Source: Mytilus galloprovincialis
Lineage: Eukaryota; Mollusca; Bivalvia; Mytilida; Mytilidae
Direction: 5' to 3'
Assembly: GCF_965363235.1 (NCBI RefSeq)
Contig: NC_134839.1
Location: forward strand, 77,835,410-77,899,409
Length of the DNA stretch: 64,000 nt
Part shown: positions 10,322 through 23,600 of the stretch, piece after piece
Position numbering within the stretch: position 1 is the stretch's first letter
Layout of the letters: every line of letters begins with the position of its first letter
The notes under the pieces: model-generated
Seen by the model: the letters and a program-made list of their open reading frames with translations, nothing else
The model's database searches: none
What the model was told of the DNA's origin: nothing
Position numbers and translations under genes: made by a program

Positions 10322-13300
10322 TTAGTTTTTCTGTCCAGTGTTCAGGAGCTTGTACCTTTGCATATGCAGGTTAAATATAAATGTTCTACAAGCAGGTTCA
10401 ACATGTAAGCTAATAAAGCTACACAAAGCACTAGTTTGAGCGCAAGCACATAATTTCACAAGATAGTATGGGTTAATTATCACATGGATTAAGTTTATAT
10501 CCAAACTAATGTTAAAAAGTTCTACCAATCTAAGACATTGCTCACGTATCACTTTTAAAAGATTTTCTCTGTCCGGTTCTAGATGAATACAAGAGATAAT
10601 AAAGTGTTAAGTCGTCTTGTCCTCTTTATTACAAATTTTACAGGTGGCTGATAACCCACAGTTTGTTGAATTTGGCTCTTATTGCTTGCAGTATGTAATT
10701 TCCTGTTGCAACTTTAGTTCTAATTAGGTATTTTGTTGATGTCCCTGCAGTTTGAGGTGTTTGTTGTAAGTATTGGATGGATTGCTTTGATCTTATAGGC
10801 ACAAGCTTGTGTTGCAAGCATGAATAACCCTCCAAATTTTCATTTATCTTTTCTCTCCAGTAAGTATAAATTTTCCTTCTAATCAGGTTTTTCTATTGAA
10901 ATATTCAAAGAGCATACGTTTGGAAATTCTGACAGTATGGCAGATCATATTTAAGGCATATTTTTTTTTTATTTCTATGAACCAGCTTTTACTTGTATGT
11001 GTTTTTAATTGCTGTCTTTCTGCTAATCTCCATTCAACGGATGTTTTGTTAGTTCTGGTGATATTTCCAAAAAATGTTAAAGCTTTAAGGTGGATTTCAG
11101 CTTCAATTGGTAACATTCCACTTAATATGTAAATAGCCGGGTTAGCTGTTTGTTGAGATAAAGAGAGTATTTGTTTAATAGTTTATTGTGGAATTGGTGG
11201 ATAGTATCAAAAATGCTGCCTGTCGGTAGTAATATTTCCAAACCATAGGTTAATATAGGCATAACATATTTATTTAAAAGAGTTATAGCAGTTTCCGGAT
11301 CTTATCCATTCCTCCCATGTAAGCCTGCACCCATTTGGAGTCTGAAGTTCTATTGGATTGTTTGCTATGATAGCAACATCATCAGCACAAGTTGAAGCAC
11401 AGCAGCTGATATTGACTATGCGTCCACATATTACTGTGTCACATAATATGTTTAGTAGAGGGTTTACATACAACTTGTACAGATCAGTACTAATGGTACT
11501 ACCTTGGCGTACACCCTGTTCTATTGCAAAGACTTCTGAAGTTTTATTTTTCCTTTTTATACAAGCTTAAGATGTTGCATTTTTTATAGAGGCTATCTAT
11601 CAATATTATGGATTGATCAGAGATTCCTTTTTGATATAATCTCCTTATAAGATTTGAATGTACAACCACAACAAATGCCAATTTACCATCAAGTAAAGCT
11701 AAAATGTATGTATGTTGGTAGTTTGAGATCTTTTCTTTCACGCTCAAACTGTTCAATAATTAATTCACATAACAGAGGGTAGGTGTTCTCAATATATCAT
11801 CTTTGTAATGGGTTTGTTTCTCCGGGATAATAGGGTTTTCCCGTAATTTAATAATCTTTCAAATTACAGTGGAGTATATAGGCGTGACTGTTATTGATCT
11901 ATATTTTTTTCGCATATCTTGTATCACCCTTATTTTTGATTACAGGAAATAGTGTACCAATTTTCAGAATATCAGATATACAGCCTAGTTCAAAAGATCT
12001 GTTGATAAGTAGTTGTAAATATTGTTGCAATTGTTTACAACCATGTATGATATTTTCAGCATTTGCACCAAAGTAGTCAGCAGCTTTATTCCTATTTAAA
12101 CATAATATTGCTTTTGACATCTCTTCTTCTGTAATAGGGCTATGCTTGAAACGATCTTAACCTATGTCAATTATAATTTTAGATCTTCAAATAAGATCTA
12201 GATATTGAGTGTTGTAATTTTGATTTGGTTCTTTTTTTGCAAGCTTATGAAAGTGTGAACGGCAGCATTCAATGATATTATCGTTGTGATAGGTGTTTTC
12301 AACTAAATGTAGTTGATCTATAAAACTAGATAATTTTCCTCTTTGACTTTTTATAATTTTATAAAACATGTTTCTGTTCTGGCATTAATTAGTTTTCGAC
12401 GTTCATTTATTCTACGTTTAGCTACTTCTATGCTGCATTTATTACATAGAATGTGCGTTGTTAGTTTTTTTTCTTTTTCAGATATATACTTTCGGATTCT
12501 TTTAGACGTCCATTTAACTTCCAGTCGTGAAAAGCAAGTTTCTTCTTTTTAAAAACTTCTATTATGGTGTCATTCCTTACATGTAGCTTAGGTCTCCCTC
12601 CCCTCCCCCCATTTTGATTGATGGTGCTACAGCTTTAGTACATTTAACAATAATTTCATTGAAATTCTTGAAAGCTTTTGTTACGTCTTCTATTGTCTCT
12701 ATTGTTGGTTTGCTGCCTGATATTTCTGAAGTAACAAGACTCTCATATGGCTCTGTATCAACTTTATCCCATTTGATCTTACTGGGTGATGATATTGAAG
12801 GATCAGTTTAATTGGGTTATGATCTTATACATAAGATATTATGTCCAGTTTCGAGATTTCAAGGACTGATGTTTATATAAATTTTGAAATATAGAATAGT
12901 CGATGGCAGTGGTATCACATCCATTTGAATGGATAGAAGGGCTACAATTATATTTTGTTTCGAAATCATGCTCTTTCATGAAATCCTTGACACAGCTCTT
13001 TCTTTGTGATGTTTGACCATTTACAATATCCTCATTCAAGTCTTCTCCAATAACTATTTGGTGCGTGTGTTTATACGTTCTGACTATTTAATGTAACTGA
13101 GCAATACAGTCGTGAAAACACTTTTTCCAGACAAGTATACAGAGAGACTAATTAAATCATGATCACTAGTGACTTAGAACGAAATTCATAACAGTGTGGA
13201 CGACAGTAAAACGTTTATTAGTAATTGTACTGAAAAGTTTACCTTTAACTTGTTTGTCGTGGGCGATGATTTTATGCTCACTCAGTCTATCGGAGGCCTT

Positions 13301-13400
13301 CAAGTGGGGATTTAAATAATCATTTGTTACACATTTTGATACATAAAATGAAACTTTCTTTTCACATATCATTTAAGGAATTTATTTTAAATAATTGTTA
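10322..13400 (-). mobile_element. Broken non-LTR retrotransposon (LINE) with endonuclease and reverse transcriptase remnants
   Basis: Read on the minus strand, the pieces are in LINE order. An endonuclease tail at about 13040-12840 has a GEDLNEDI-like motif and the TTAIDYSIF block. A linker reaches to about 12190. Reverse transcriptase start is at 12120-11899 (LNRNKAADYFGANAENIIHG, then GTLFPVIKNKGDTRYAK). The palm is at 11756-11544 and 11473-11270, with ADDVA in the place of the usual catalytic box. A Cys- and His-poor tail reaches to about 10322. The pieces sit in different frames with stops between them, so it is dead. The clade is uncertain; the endonuclease is of the APE type used by Jockey/CR1/RTE-like LINEs. 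No clean target-site duplication or poly(A) tail was seen. Confidence 0.75.
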
Positions 13401-14209
13401 TACCATCACTTACAACAGTTTTACTTTTAAGAATATTAATGTCCAGAGCTGATATAAATAAATAATAATAATAAAAAAAGGTTTATTCATGGTAAAAAAA
13501 AAACAAAAAAACTTTTAAGTTAATAGGGACCCGCGTTATTTCAGAAAATATCTTATTGATTAAAAGAACAAAAACTTCTACGTTGTGATCATTTAAGAGT
13601 GGCCTTCTATTTATTCAATGCTAACCATGTGGCCTTTTTTTATATACCATAAATCGATTCGTTCATTCAGATATTTGTCAGTTTGCCTTGGCTCTTCAAG
13701 TCCAACACACAACTTCTCACGAAATTGGTATTTTTCTTACAAAAATTACATCCATGTGATGTATTCTTTTCATGGAGAATGCATGTTGCACCTTATTTTA
13801 TTTGTTATCGTTTTTTTTTTGTGTGTGTATCATTGACGTATAAGACAACCTGAATCTTCTTTATTCAAATTTAAAACATACGAGATGGCAATTATGACAC
13901 AAAATAACTAAATTAAACTTACAGCAGAAGAAAGATAATGAACATCGCTTTTATAGTCTTCTAAATATCGAAGACGCGTGGTCTTTTTAAAAATGATGTA
14001 AATTTATAAAGGAAACAACAAACAAAATAGTTCGAATATTTATATTGGAAAAAGTAACGGTGTGTAAATCATAACAATTATTTTATTTCAATGAAAATCA
14101 AACTGTTGAATTTTTTCCGATGCGAGCAAATTTTTAATTTTGGTCGCATTTTGAAAATCAATAAATTTTGTATTCTTGTTGGAATAAAATTAACGGTACC
14201 AATTTTCTT
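13401..14209. other. No gene seen
   Basis: AT-rich sequence with A-runs (about 13495-13510) and short open frames only. Confidence 0.3.
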
Positions 14210-14254
14210 GCACCAGATGCGCATTTCGACAATACATGTCTCTTCAGTGATGCT
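14210..14254 (-). ncRNA. Hammerhead ribozyme motif, subfamily B, core intact
   Basis: On the minus strand: stem I GCATCA pairs with TGGTGC, the core is CTGAAGA (the variable seventh position is A), stem II GACA pairs with TGTC around TGTAT, then GAAA, a two-pair stem III (A-U, U-A) closed by GCGC, and ATC at the cleavage site. Every position fixed in known type I hammerheads is present. It lies in a repeat whose flank GGCCAAAATATTTGAAA recurs, without the ribozyme, near 58935. Confidence 0.75.
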
Positions 14255-14467
14255 CGTGGCCAAAATATTTGAAATCCAAAGCTTATATAAAAGCTGCACT
14301 GTGTAGTTTATACCCGTTTTTTTTTCAATGCCACACAAATCCAACACAGACAAAAAAATGGTAGGTTCAAGAAATAATTGATGCAAACTATACTTTATTG
14401 TAGTTTTAACATGGGTAGGCATTATATTCGTGATTATTTTTGCCCGAGCGATATCGAAAAACTATTA

Positions 14468-15060
14468 TAAAAAGTGTCCTAGTTCAGTGAAAATGTACGT
14501 CATACTTATTTCCTAAACAAATAAATAAACAAACATTAATTAACATACAACACTACCAAAGGCCAGAGACTCCTTACTTGTATGATTTTGTAAAAAAAGG
14601 CATCTTTTTAAAACAGTCGAAAACAAAATTGTCTGTCCAATGGAAAAGTCGAAGCCCAAAAAAGATGAACAGTGCATTATAGAAACATAGAAGCTGGTTG
14701 CAAAAGTTGACGACAAGATCTATTTTATAACTTGAGTATGGTCTAATACTATTTACCTGATATAAATATATTTATAGCAATTCCCTTGATACGAAAGATC
14801 TACATGTTGCCTTGGGCTTTTTTTTTTCTTTTTTTTTTGCTCTTTGGTTGGGTTTTTGTCTCAATGACAATTCAATTTTCATTCTTATCATAGATATAAC
14901 TGCATGTTAAAATAAGAATATGAAGTGTGATAGGCAATCAGACACATTCTTTCAAGGGACCAACAGGCGTTATCAAGCTATAGGTCCCCGTATGGCCTTC
15001 GACCATTAGCAAAATACACACTTTATAGAATGAAAGCTCCAAGAGGTCTTGGGATGAAAA
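14468..15060 (+). repeat. Partial R2 and diverged R1 copies
   Basis: 14468-14580 has R2 words (CTAGTTCAGTGAAAATGTACG, AAGGCCAGAGACTCC). 14925-15060 is a worn R1 copy (TAGGTCCCCGTATGGCCTTC, CCATTAGCAAA). No coding sequence. Confidence 0.45.
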
Positions 15061-15380
15061 AAACAAACATAAAAGATGAGCGAGAAAAAAATAGGGATAC
15101 CGCATGGAAATTGGAAAATGGTCCGCAACATTAATTTAGTCAACTCACTTAGTTGAAATTAAAGACCTGGCGAATTTTAGCCTTTTGCAATGGACGTGAT
15201 GTATGTTTAAAAAAAAATCATGGTTTGTTTGGACATTTTTATAAATCAAGTCTTGTTTTTAAATTATTTGCAAGTAAGTTTTAAGTCATGAACAAATAAT
15301 CACTCACAGAAAGACGTCAAATCCATCAACAAAAGAAAAAAATTAATAGACGACCGACAACGCACAGAATATCATGTATG

Positions 15381-15499
15381 TGTTCCGGACCATATGCGTA
15401 TTTGGACCATACGCATATACAATGTATCATGACCATAAGGGTATACTAATATGGTCCAACCATACACGTATGGTCCAAATACTCATAAGGTCCGGAACA
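15381..15499. repeat. 119-bp imperfect palindrome, MITE-like
   Basis: The ends are TGTTCCGGACC and GGTCCGGAACA, with further pairing of TTTGGACCATACG and CGTATGGTCCAAA inside. It looks like a small foldback element, but no clean target-site duplication was found. Confidence 0.6.
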
Positions 15500-16524
15500 T
15501 ATTTTATTTGCGATCACAAATGCACGAAGACGTCCATTTCTATATAAATTGGGTCGATTTTTTTATATAGATAAGATGAATGCGTTTCTGTTGCCTAGTG
15601 TTTTTCACAAGTATAGTAGCAGTATAGCAGAACGGTTTAAGTTTCCTATATATACCAAATGATACATTTTGCCAATACAATAACGTAAATGCATGCAAAT
15701 TTCACAAGGTTTAATCCAAATAGCTTTCTTACTATCCAATAACTTTCAAGTACGAAAAAGACAGGGCAGAAGTATATTTTGTCTTTATGTTTTGTATTTG
15801 CACAACTTTTGAAAGTGGATTATGCATTCGTTCTAAAATAAAATTAGACCAGATAAAAGTTAAAAAATTACATAACTCGACAATCGCAATTGTTAAATCC
15901 GAAAAAGATAATCAATCAATACATGCATTCAGTAAGTCATTCTTTTTTCTGAAAGAACATGGCTTTGCGATATCTTATTATGAAAATTGATTGTCGAAAC
16001 ATAACAAAAATACAAGTAAAGGACGTTTAATTAATCAATATAAATCAAAACACAAATTCCTGATTAGTATTTCGAATTATTTTATATAGGCGTTGAGAAC
16101 CTTTGGTGACCCCACGGTTTAAATGTTTATATTAAGGACGTCGTGAGTAATGGGCGTTATAGACGAACGTTCACCTAATCTGTCCCAGTCAATGGGATAT
16201 TAAAGTGCGCCAATCAATGTCCATAGCCACACTGTTATGAATTCGATACTATATTCCTTGAATTCTTTTGTTACCTATTGATAATGGTGAAATTATAGTC
16301 TAAATATTTTTTTCCATAATATAGCTGTACCCCTTGGCATCTGTATAGCGGTGATGGGACTTAATGAGTCAACTGCCTAGCCAACACCGGTAAGCTTGTC
16401 ACTTATTTCATTCAGCAGTGATAACTAACAGTCATATAGCCAATGTCCTTGTAGCAGAAAAGTATCAATACTGTTTTCTAATCTCTAAAAAAATGGACCA
16501 CGTGTTAAAACTTTTTTACAATTA
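15500..16524. other. No gene seen
   Basis: No splice-flanked exon or recognised repeat. The open frame at 15787-15990 has no known motif and no context. Confidence 0.3.
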
Positions 16525-17040
16525 AAATCTTAAATTTTAAGTGTCCCTTCCATACGTGTATTTACATGACTCTCGCTTTTTGCAGATTCATCTAAATGTG
16601 TCCTTGATTCGGGCTTGCCTGGAATAAAAAAAAATTGTGTAGATGGTATGTAATATAACGGTGTTCCTATTTTGAGTTGAGGTAGGGCTGTATCAGGTTG
16701 TGATGGTTGGATATTTCTGTGTGTATCACTAGTAGTTTTTGTTGGCAGCTTTTTGTCATAACATATATATTGCTTTGATATTTTGAATTGTTTTGGTTCA
16801 TTGGGTTGAACAAGAGGTTGAAATTCAATTGGATTAATTTATCCATGCAGATATTTTCACCAGACTCTGAGTTCCTAAAAGGAACATAATCATGTTCATA
16901 GCTGTGATATAAATTTTCATATGCAATGTTGTGAGACTGTCTTTCACTTTGTTGTTTAGTATTAGTATGATTGCAGTTTCAATGTTGTTGAGATTGAGCA
17001 TAGTCGTAGTTACAATATTTAAAGACCCAATACATCATTT
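16525..17040 (-). pseudogene. Coding-like remnant of unknown origin
   Basis: On the minus strand this stretch has amino-acid composition unlike the surrounding noise: rich in Q, N, S and P with aromatic residues, such as YENLYHSYEHDYVPF and, in another frame, YICYDKKLPTKTTSDT. It is interrupted, has no start and is not bounded by splice sites, so it is a decayed coding region. A LINE ORF1 or other mobile-element protein is as likely as a host gene. I do not recognise the family. Confidence 0.3.
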
Positions 17041-17632
17041 AATTCCCAAAACTAGAAAGTCGAGTTGGATTATCCAATATTTGATAATATTTCATTAAAA
17101 ATCTGTTTATAATATATTTTATGCTCTTAAGAAATACTTCATTTTGAAGAAACTATAAGGTAAGCTTGATTTAAAAATCTTGCAACAGTCGTATTTGGTA
17201 CAATATGGGAAAAATGAAAGGGCCTCCTCCTTTTAAGGGCAATCAGATAATGAGATACATGTATTAAATTTTCAAAGGATTTTTAGAAGAAATACCCATC
17301 AAATTACATTCTATATTCTATTTTAGAGGACGGTTCGTCTACCCTATCATATCATATATATGCCTATCTGTCTGCCCAAATCTGTTTATGTTAAGATTTT
17401 CTCATAAAACGTGTCTTGTGTGGGATGGTGGCAGAAGTATTATACTCTAGTGGATATAAAACAAACAGTGGATGTTTGATGTACTGTAACAGTTGTTAAT
17501 ATATTAAATGATTAAGAAGAGAATTCTTTGTCCAATCTATCTTTTAGAATAATCTATACCGTTGGCATTAGTTAAACAACAATCTGCCCTTATCAAGGCT
17601 GTATTGAACCAGATAAGACATTTGATATTAAT

Positions 17633-17690
17633 ATGGAGTATTCAGGGATTCTAAATTTATGTCAAATACTTATAGTGTTCAACCTGTTCG
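17633..17690 (+). CDS. Lectin 1 exon 1, signal peptide
   Basis: MEYSGILNLCQILIVFNLF, then one base of the next codon and a GTAAG donor. The hydrophobic core and phase-1 end match exon 1 of lectin gene 2. The join makes Ala at residue 20, a fair signal peptidase site. Confidence 0.65.
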
Positions 17691-20600
17691 GTAAGATTAT
17701 ATCAAGTGTTCTAGATTCTTTTTATAATAAATTGACAGCAGTATATGTGACGCACTCAACAATTTATATTTCGATAATAAATAAATTGTTGCACGAATTC
17801 AATATGTAACTTTTTAGATAGTACGAAGATTAAAAACAGTCATTAAACAACTAAACTACGTTAAAAAACGAGAGTTATGGTTTTACAGCTCCACTATAAT
17901 ATCGGTTTTGTAGCCAAAAACAGTTGGAAGTGAAACAATAATGGAAAAAAATGCAAAATTTAATGTGTTAAGTCCGTTTTTATAGTATAAATATTAAAAA
18001 TACAAATACTTTTAAGAAATAATCTTCAAATCTTTGTGTATGGCTACCTCACTTTATTAAGATCCATTCTGATTTGCATATTGATGCAAAATTCAAACGA
18101 GATATGGTGATATCTGTTCATGATTATAAATTAACTGTTTACAAAACTTTGAATTTTTGAAATACCAAATCGTTTCTACTTCAGGAAAAGACGACCTTAG
18201 CTGTTTTTAGTAAAACCTTAAGGAATGTTTGGTACTCAATGCTCTACAACTTCGTACTTTATTTGTTTTTTTTTTACTTATTTTGATTTGAGCGTCACTG
18301 ATGAGACTTTCGTAGACGAAACGCGCGTCTGGTGCAAATACAAACTGTATCTCCTTCTAAATCCTTGTATCAAAAATGAGTTTATTTATAAAGTACACAT
18401 TTTCTTATTGTTTTGACCTTCTAAGTTTTAATCGCATGGAAAGATGTTTCGTGTATCACATTCACGGAATATGATAAGAAAAAGGGATACGACAGACACA
18501 TTAATTTGATTTGTCTATATTGTGACATTTCCATTTGATATTCGTTAGGTAATTGACGACTTTCAAAAGTCATTCTTATGTTCATTTCGTGGAAATCAAC
18601 GCTATATCAAATTCTCACTCATTATGAAATATATCATCCAACTGAAAAGTACAAAAACAGTGCAAATATTCTGACAAGCACATCTAGATGTTTAATAAAC
18701 GATTTGCGACGAGTTTATAACTATCATTTTTATTGGTTTTAACCAGTTGGTATTACTTTATGTTTCTGTTCATGTTCTTGTGGATAAACCACGGAGTTGG
18801 AATAGAGTTGACGCCGACCATCTTTCAAACCCCGCAATCTAGCATTATGACATACAGTTCTTTTTTACGTAACGTCAAATTTAGTTGACCATACCTATTG
18901 CATTCAAAGGTAATGTTTATGAATAGACTGGATAGATCGTACGGCAGAGAAAAGGTTAACTTTTTTCGATTGATTAATAAGTGTTTTCGCCACCTTCAAC
19001 ACTAATGTGTTATTGTGCGGCTGTCAGTTTTTATTGGTGAAGGAAACTGGATGGCCGGAGATAAAAACTAACAATCATTGTCAATTAAGTTTTGAGTCGA
19101 AGGCACCTGTCACGTAAGGAATTCACACTATCAACCTTAGTGTTGACCACTCGTCCCCCAGAGGAACCCAACTTTCTTTTGAAATTGATTGTTTCGTTGG
19201 GTAGATCAAGAATTTGAATAGTAGACTTACTATAAAAATCCTTGAATAGATGAAATGAATAACAGTTCTACATGTCACATGGATCAATTATCAATAAAAC
19301 GCCACGTATAATTCGTGGTTTATAGAATTCTTTACATGAATTTAATTTTACCGGTAGATACCAAGAGACATTCAAAACCCATTAGTTGAATATAAAAACA
19401 AGTGACAAAAAACAAAGAAAAACAATCAAATCGTCCACAAAACAATCAATTCATATTTATATTGAGCAACACGAATCCTATCGAAAACTGTGGGTTATAG
19501 CATCTGCTCCGGAAAGGTTAGCAGATCTTGGCTCAATAGTGTTATTATGATAGTTCCCTAGAGTATCAGTAGCCGAGTAGCCCTTACTTATTTCTGAATA
19601 TACGGATTTTACGTTATTAAAATTTGTTGTAACATAAATTAAAAAAAATATTTTTTAAACTTCTATTTAAAATTAAGGAATTTATCTCCCTCATGCAAAG
19701 CTCTGATTCCTTGCACGACTTTTGCTATACTTTTTGGTCCTTTTTTGTTTATATTTCCTCATAATTTTAATAAGCTTTGGAAGTTGGCCTCGATCATCAC
19801 TAAAGAGACAGTAATTGTCGAAATTCGAATCTGGTGCAGAACATTTGTACCGTTTATGTTATTAAGTCAATTACTTCCCTTTTGTTAAAATCGGAAGCCT
19901 CAATCCATGTTTAAAAAAAACCAATCCAATACATGAATATCTTTCCAATTAAAATTATATATCCATGCTTGTAAGATCTAGGGGTCAACAAGAATCCATG
20001 CAATTTCAAGGCCGTATTAGATCAGATTAGATATGAAACTTCTATTTACAATGGAGTATTCAGGGATTGTATTTTGTGTCACATTCTTGTAGTTTTCAAA
20101 CTGTTCGGTAAGATAAAAACAATCACAGTAATTTTTTTCATACACACGCTGTTGATGCCAGTGTACACAAAACGTTAAAATTCTTACCTTTATTAAAAAA
20201 AATACAGGTAAATCGTAATAACCAATCAGAAGCATAAGAATCACATAGTTATTTCTTTATCCTACGAACCCACGTAATTAAGTGACAGCTCATATTTGAA
20301 TAATTTCGCTTTACTGACGAAAAGACACGTACAGTTGCAAGTGAAATATCGCATTTAAGAATGCAGGTTTCTTACAGATCTACCGAGACTGTTTACAAGA
20401 TATGAATACAATATTAATTTCACATTATTTCATAAACTTGATTGCTTCTGACTTACTTCCGTGACATCAAAGCAAATTAAGTGTAATAATATACATGCGA
20501 ATTAACATGACAACACGACACTTTCATTCAATATGAACGATTATTCGTTTTAATTTTAATTGGTAGCCTAACTGCATATATGAAGCTGTTTTTTCGTTGA

Positions 20601-23600
20601 AGTTTTTATATTGAGACATGTATGTTTAATTATTTTAGCTACGATACACTCTCAGTGTCCAGTCGGATGGCATCATTTTGAAAAATCGTGTTATTATTTA
20701 AGCGATAACAAATACAACTGGATATTGGCAGAGGTATGTTAGATGTGTGTGTTGACATGATATTCAATTACATTTCACCAAAATGAAAAGATTGAAGTAT
20801 GTTTTAACTAGATACTCCATCGTTTAAATGGCATCTTATACCAATGGATCCTATCATAGTTCTTAAGAGGGTGAATAAAAAATAATACAATGTTCAGAGC
20901 AAGCATTTTTTATGGGGCCCTTCATTGCTTGCTGTTTCGTGTGAGCCAAGGCTCCGTTTTGACGACAGAACATGACCTGTAATGGTTTACTTTTGAACCT
21001 TTTTGGATTCGAACGTCACTGATGAGTCTTTTGTAGACGAAACGCGCGTCTGACGTATAGACTAAATTTAGTCCTGGTATCTATGATGAGTTTATTTACA
21101 GTCTTCATATGTAAAAACATTATTTGCAATGTCTCACAACGGAGCTTGGAATAAATAAAATTACTGGTAACCCTACATATTCCTTTACATCATTTACCAA
21201 GGACGAAATTTTACAAAATCATAAATCTGTCCTTCTTTCTTTTGGTATCAACATCAAAGAAAACGACGAAAACTTACCTTCATTATACTGGATACCTAAA
21301 TTACACAAAACTCCATATAAAGAACGATACATAGCTGGGTCTTCAATTCTTGACTACTGTTCTTTCTACAGTTAAAGATGGGCTTCAAAAATATTGTGAT
21401 GAGATATATTCTACCAGTGGTGTTAACCAGATGTGGATTCTCAAAAATTCGAAAGATCTACTGCTTAATCTTCGATCACAATCATTGCAATTTTGTAGCA
21501 ACATAAAAACTTTTGATTTTTCTACGCTATATACTACTATTTCCCATGCTCAGTTGAAAGATCGACTCCACAATCTCATAAAGCAGAGCTTTTTCTATAA
21601 AAATGGGAATCGTAGATGTAAATGTCTTGTTTTGGGTTACAATAGTTCATATTTTGTGAAGAATCACACTGAATCTTTCAAAAAGTATATTGAAGATGAT
21701 ATTATCAAAATGCTGGACTTTTTTTTATCTACAATATATTTGTTGAGTTTGGAGGATTTATATTTCAACAGACAGTCGGTATTCCAATGGGTACTAATTG
21801 TGCACCCCTGCTGGCTGATTTTTGTTTTTGTACTCGGATGAAGCAGAATTCATTCAGAACCTTATGAAAGACAAAAAGAAAAAGCATCTTGCGAAATTCT
21901 TTAATTTTACTTTCCGATATATTGATGATGTTCTATCATTGAATAACCCATATTTCAGCCAATACTTACATCTCATATATCCCAGTGAACTTGAAATTAA
22001 GGATACTACCGATACTAGAAGGACTGCTTCATACCTTGATCTGTTCTTCAATATTTACGCAGATGGACGACTTCACACGAAAATCTATGATAAACGGGAC
22101 GATTTCAACTTCCCAATTATCAATTTCCCATTTCTCAGCAGTAACATACCATCTGCCCCTTCGTATGGTGTTTACATATCCCAATTGATACGTTATTCTC
22201 GTGCTTGTTTACACTATACGGACTTCATATACAGGAGTGTGCTACTTACGCAGAAACTGTTCCAATAAAGATATGAGGAGGACAGATTAAAATTGACACT
22301 CCGTAAATTTTGTGGACATCATTACCAATGGGTGGATCCATACGAGGTTTCTTTGACCAAACTAGCTAAGGACATTTTTACTACATGGTAGATTTTGGTT
22401 TGTCATTACGTCGTCTTATCTTTCAATTACCAAAAGTGACTTATTCCCGATTGTGACTGTTTTGCTGAGTGTGAATTTGCATTACCATAAGACGTGTTAC
22501 GGTACTTATCTATCCCAAATTCATGTATTTAGTTTAAATGTTTAATGTTATATTTGTAATTCCCATCGGATTTTGTCAAATGTGTTGACGTCTTTTCTAT
22601 TACATTCATGTGCTATGGTAAAGAAAATTAATCACCGCCTTCATTTATTAGATTTGATTTTGTTCAACGTAATCCGTACAATGTTTTACGTTTGAAGTTA
22701 GATTCAAAACATGGCTATATAATACAGTTAACTACTACATTTGTTTGCTATTAATAAGTATTGAAATGTGCATTGTTAGTAAATGTTATATCAGTATTTA
22801 GTTCAAATATAATCTTAAATCAATCCTAATTTTATCTTATTCATTCAAATGTGACGTCATTTTTTATTTTTTGATGATCTGTTTTACAAATTCATGTGAC
22901 GTCATTTTTTGTCATTTTTTTTTCAATTTCTAATATGACGTCACTTGGGGTCGAGGTTTAAACTTATTCGGATGTGTTGCTTTTTGTCGGGTTATAAAAT
23001 CTGTAATGTATTTCGGTTGTTTCCTGTAATTAGCTAATACTTCAGTTTTATCATGTACATCTTTTTGTAAAAGCATTTTATAAAATTTACTGTTTGCAAA
23101 AGTAAAAGTTATTCTAAATAATAGGGATGTTCTGGTACCTAACAGAAAACCCTGACCGTTTTTTGTCACGGCTTTTTTAACTTTTGGTCCTCGATGCTGT
23201 TCAACTTTGTATTTGTTTCGGCTTTCAAACTTTTGTATCTGGGCGTCACCGGTGAGTCTTGTGTGAACAAATTGCACTTCTGGCGTATTAAAAATTTTAA
23301 ACTTGTTGCCTTTTGTTAGCTATTATTCGTGTTTTTCTTTGTCAATTATGTTCTCATATTTATTTATATTGTAATCCTGTAATGTTGTGTTGTCATTTTA
23401 ATGTTATATTTTACATGACCACAAAAGAGGGAGGTTTGACATGTCGCAAAACCAGGTTGAACCCACCATTTTTTCCTTTAAAAATGTCCTGTACCAAGTC
23501 AGGAATATGGCCATTGTTTTATTAAATAGTTCGTTTCAGTGTGTGTTACATTTTGACTTTGTGTTTCCGTTGTGTCGTTTGTTTTCACTTATTTTTTAGT

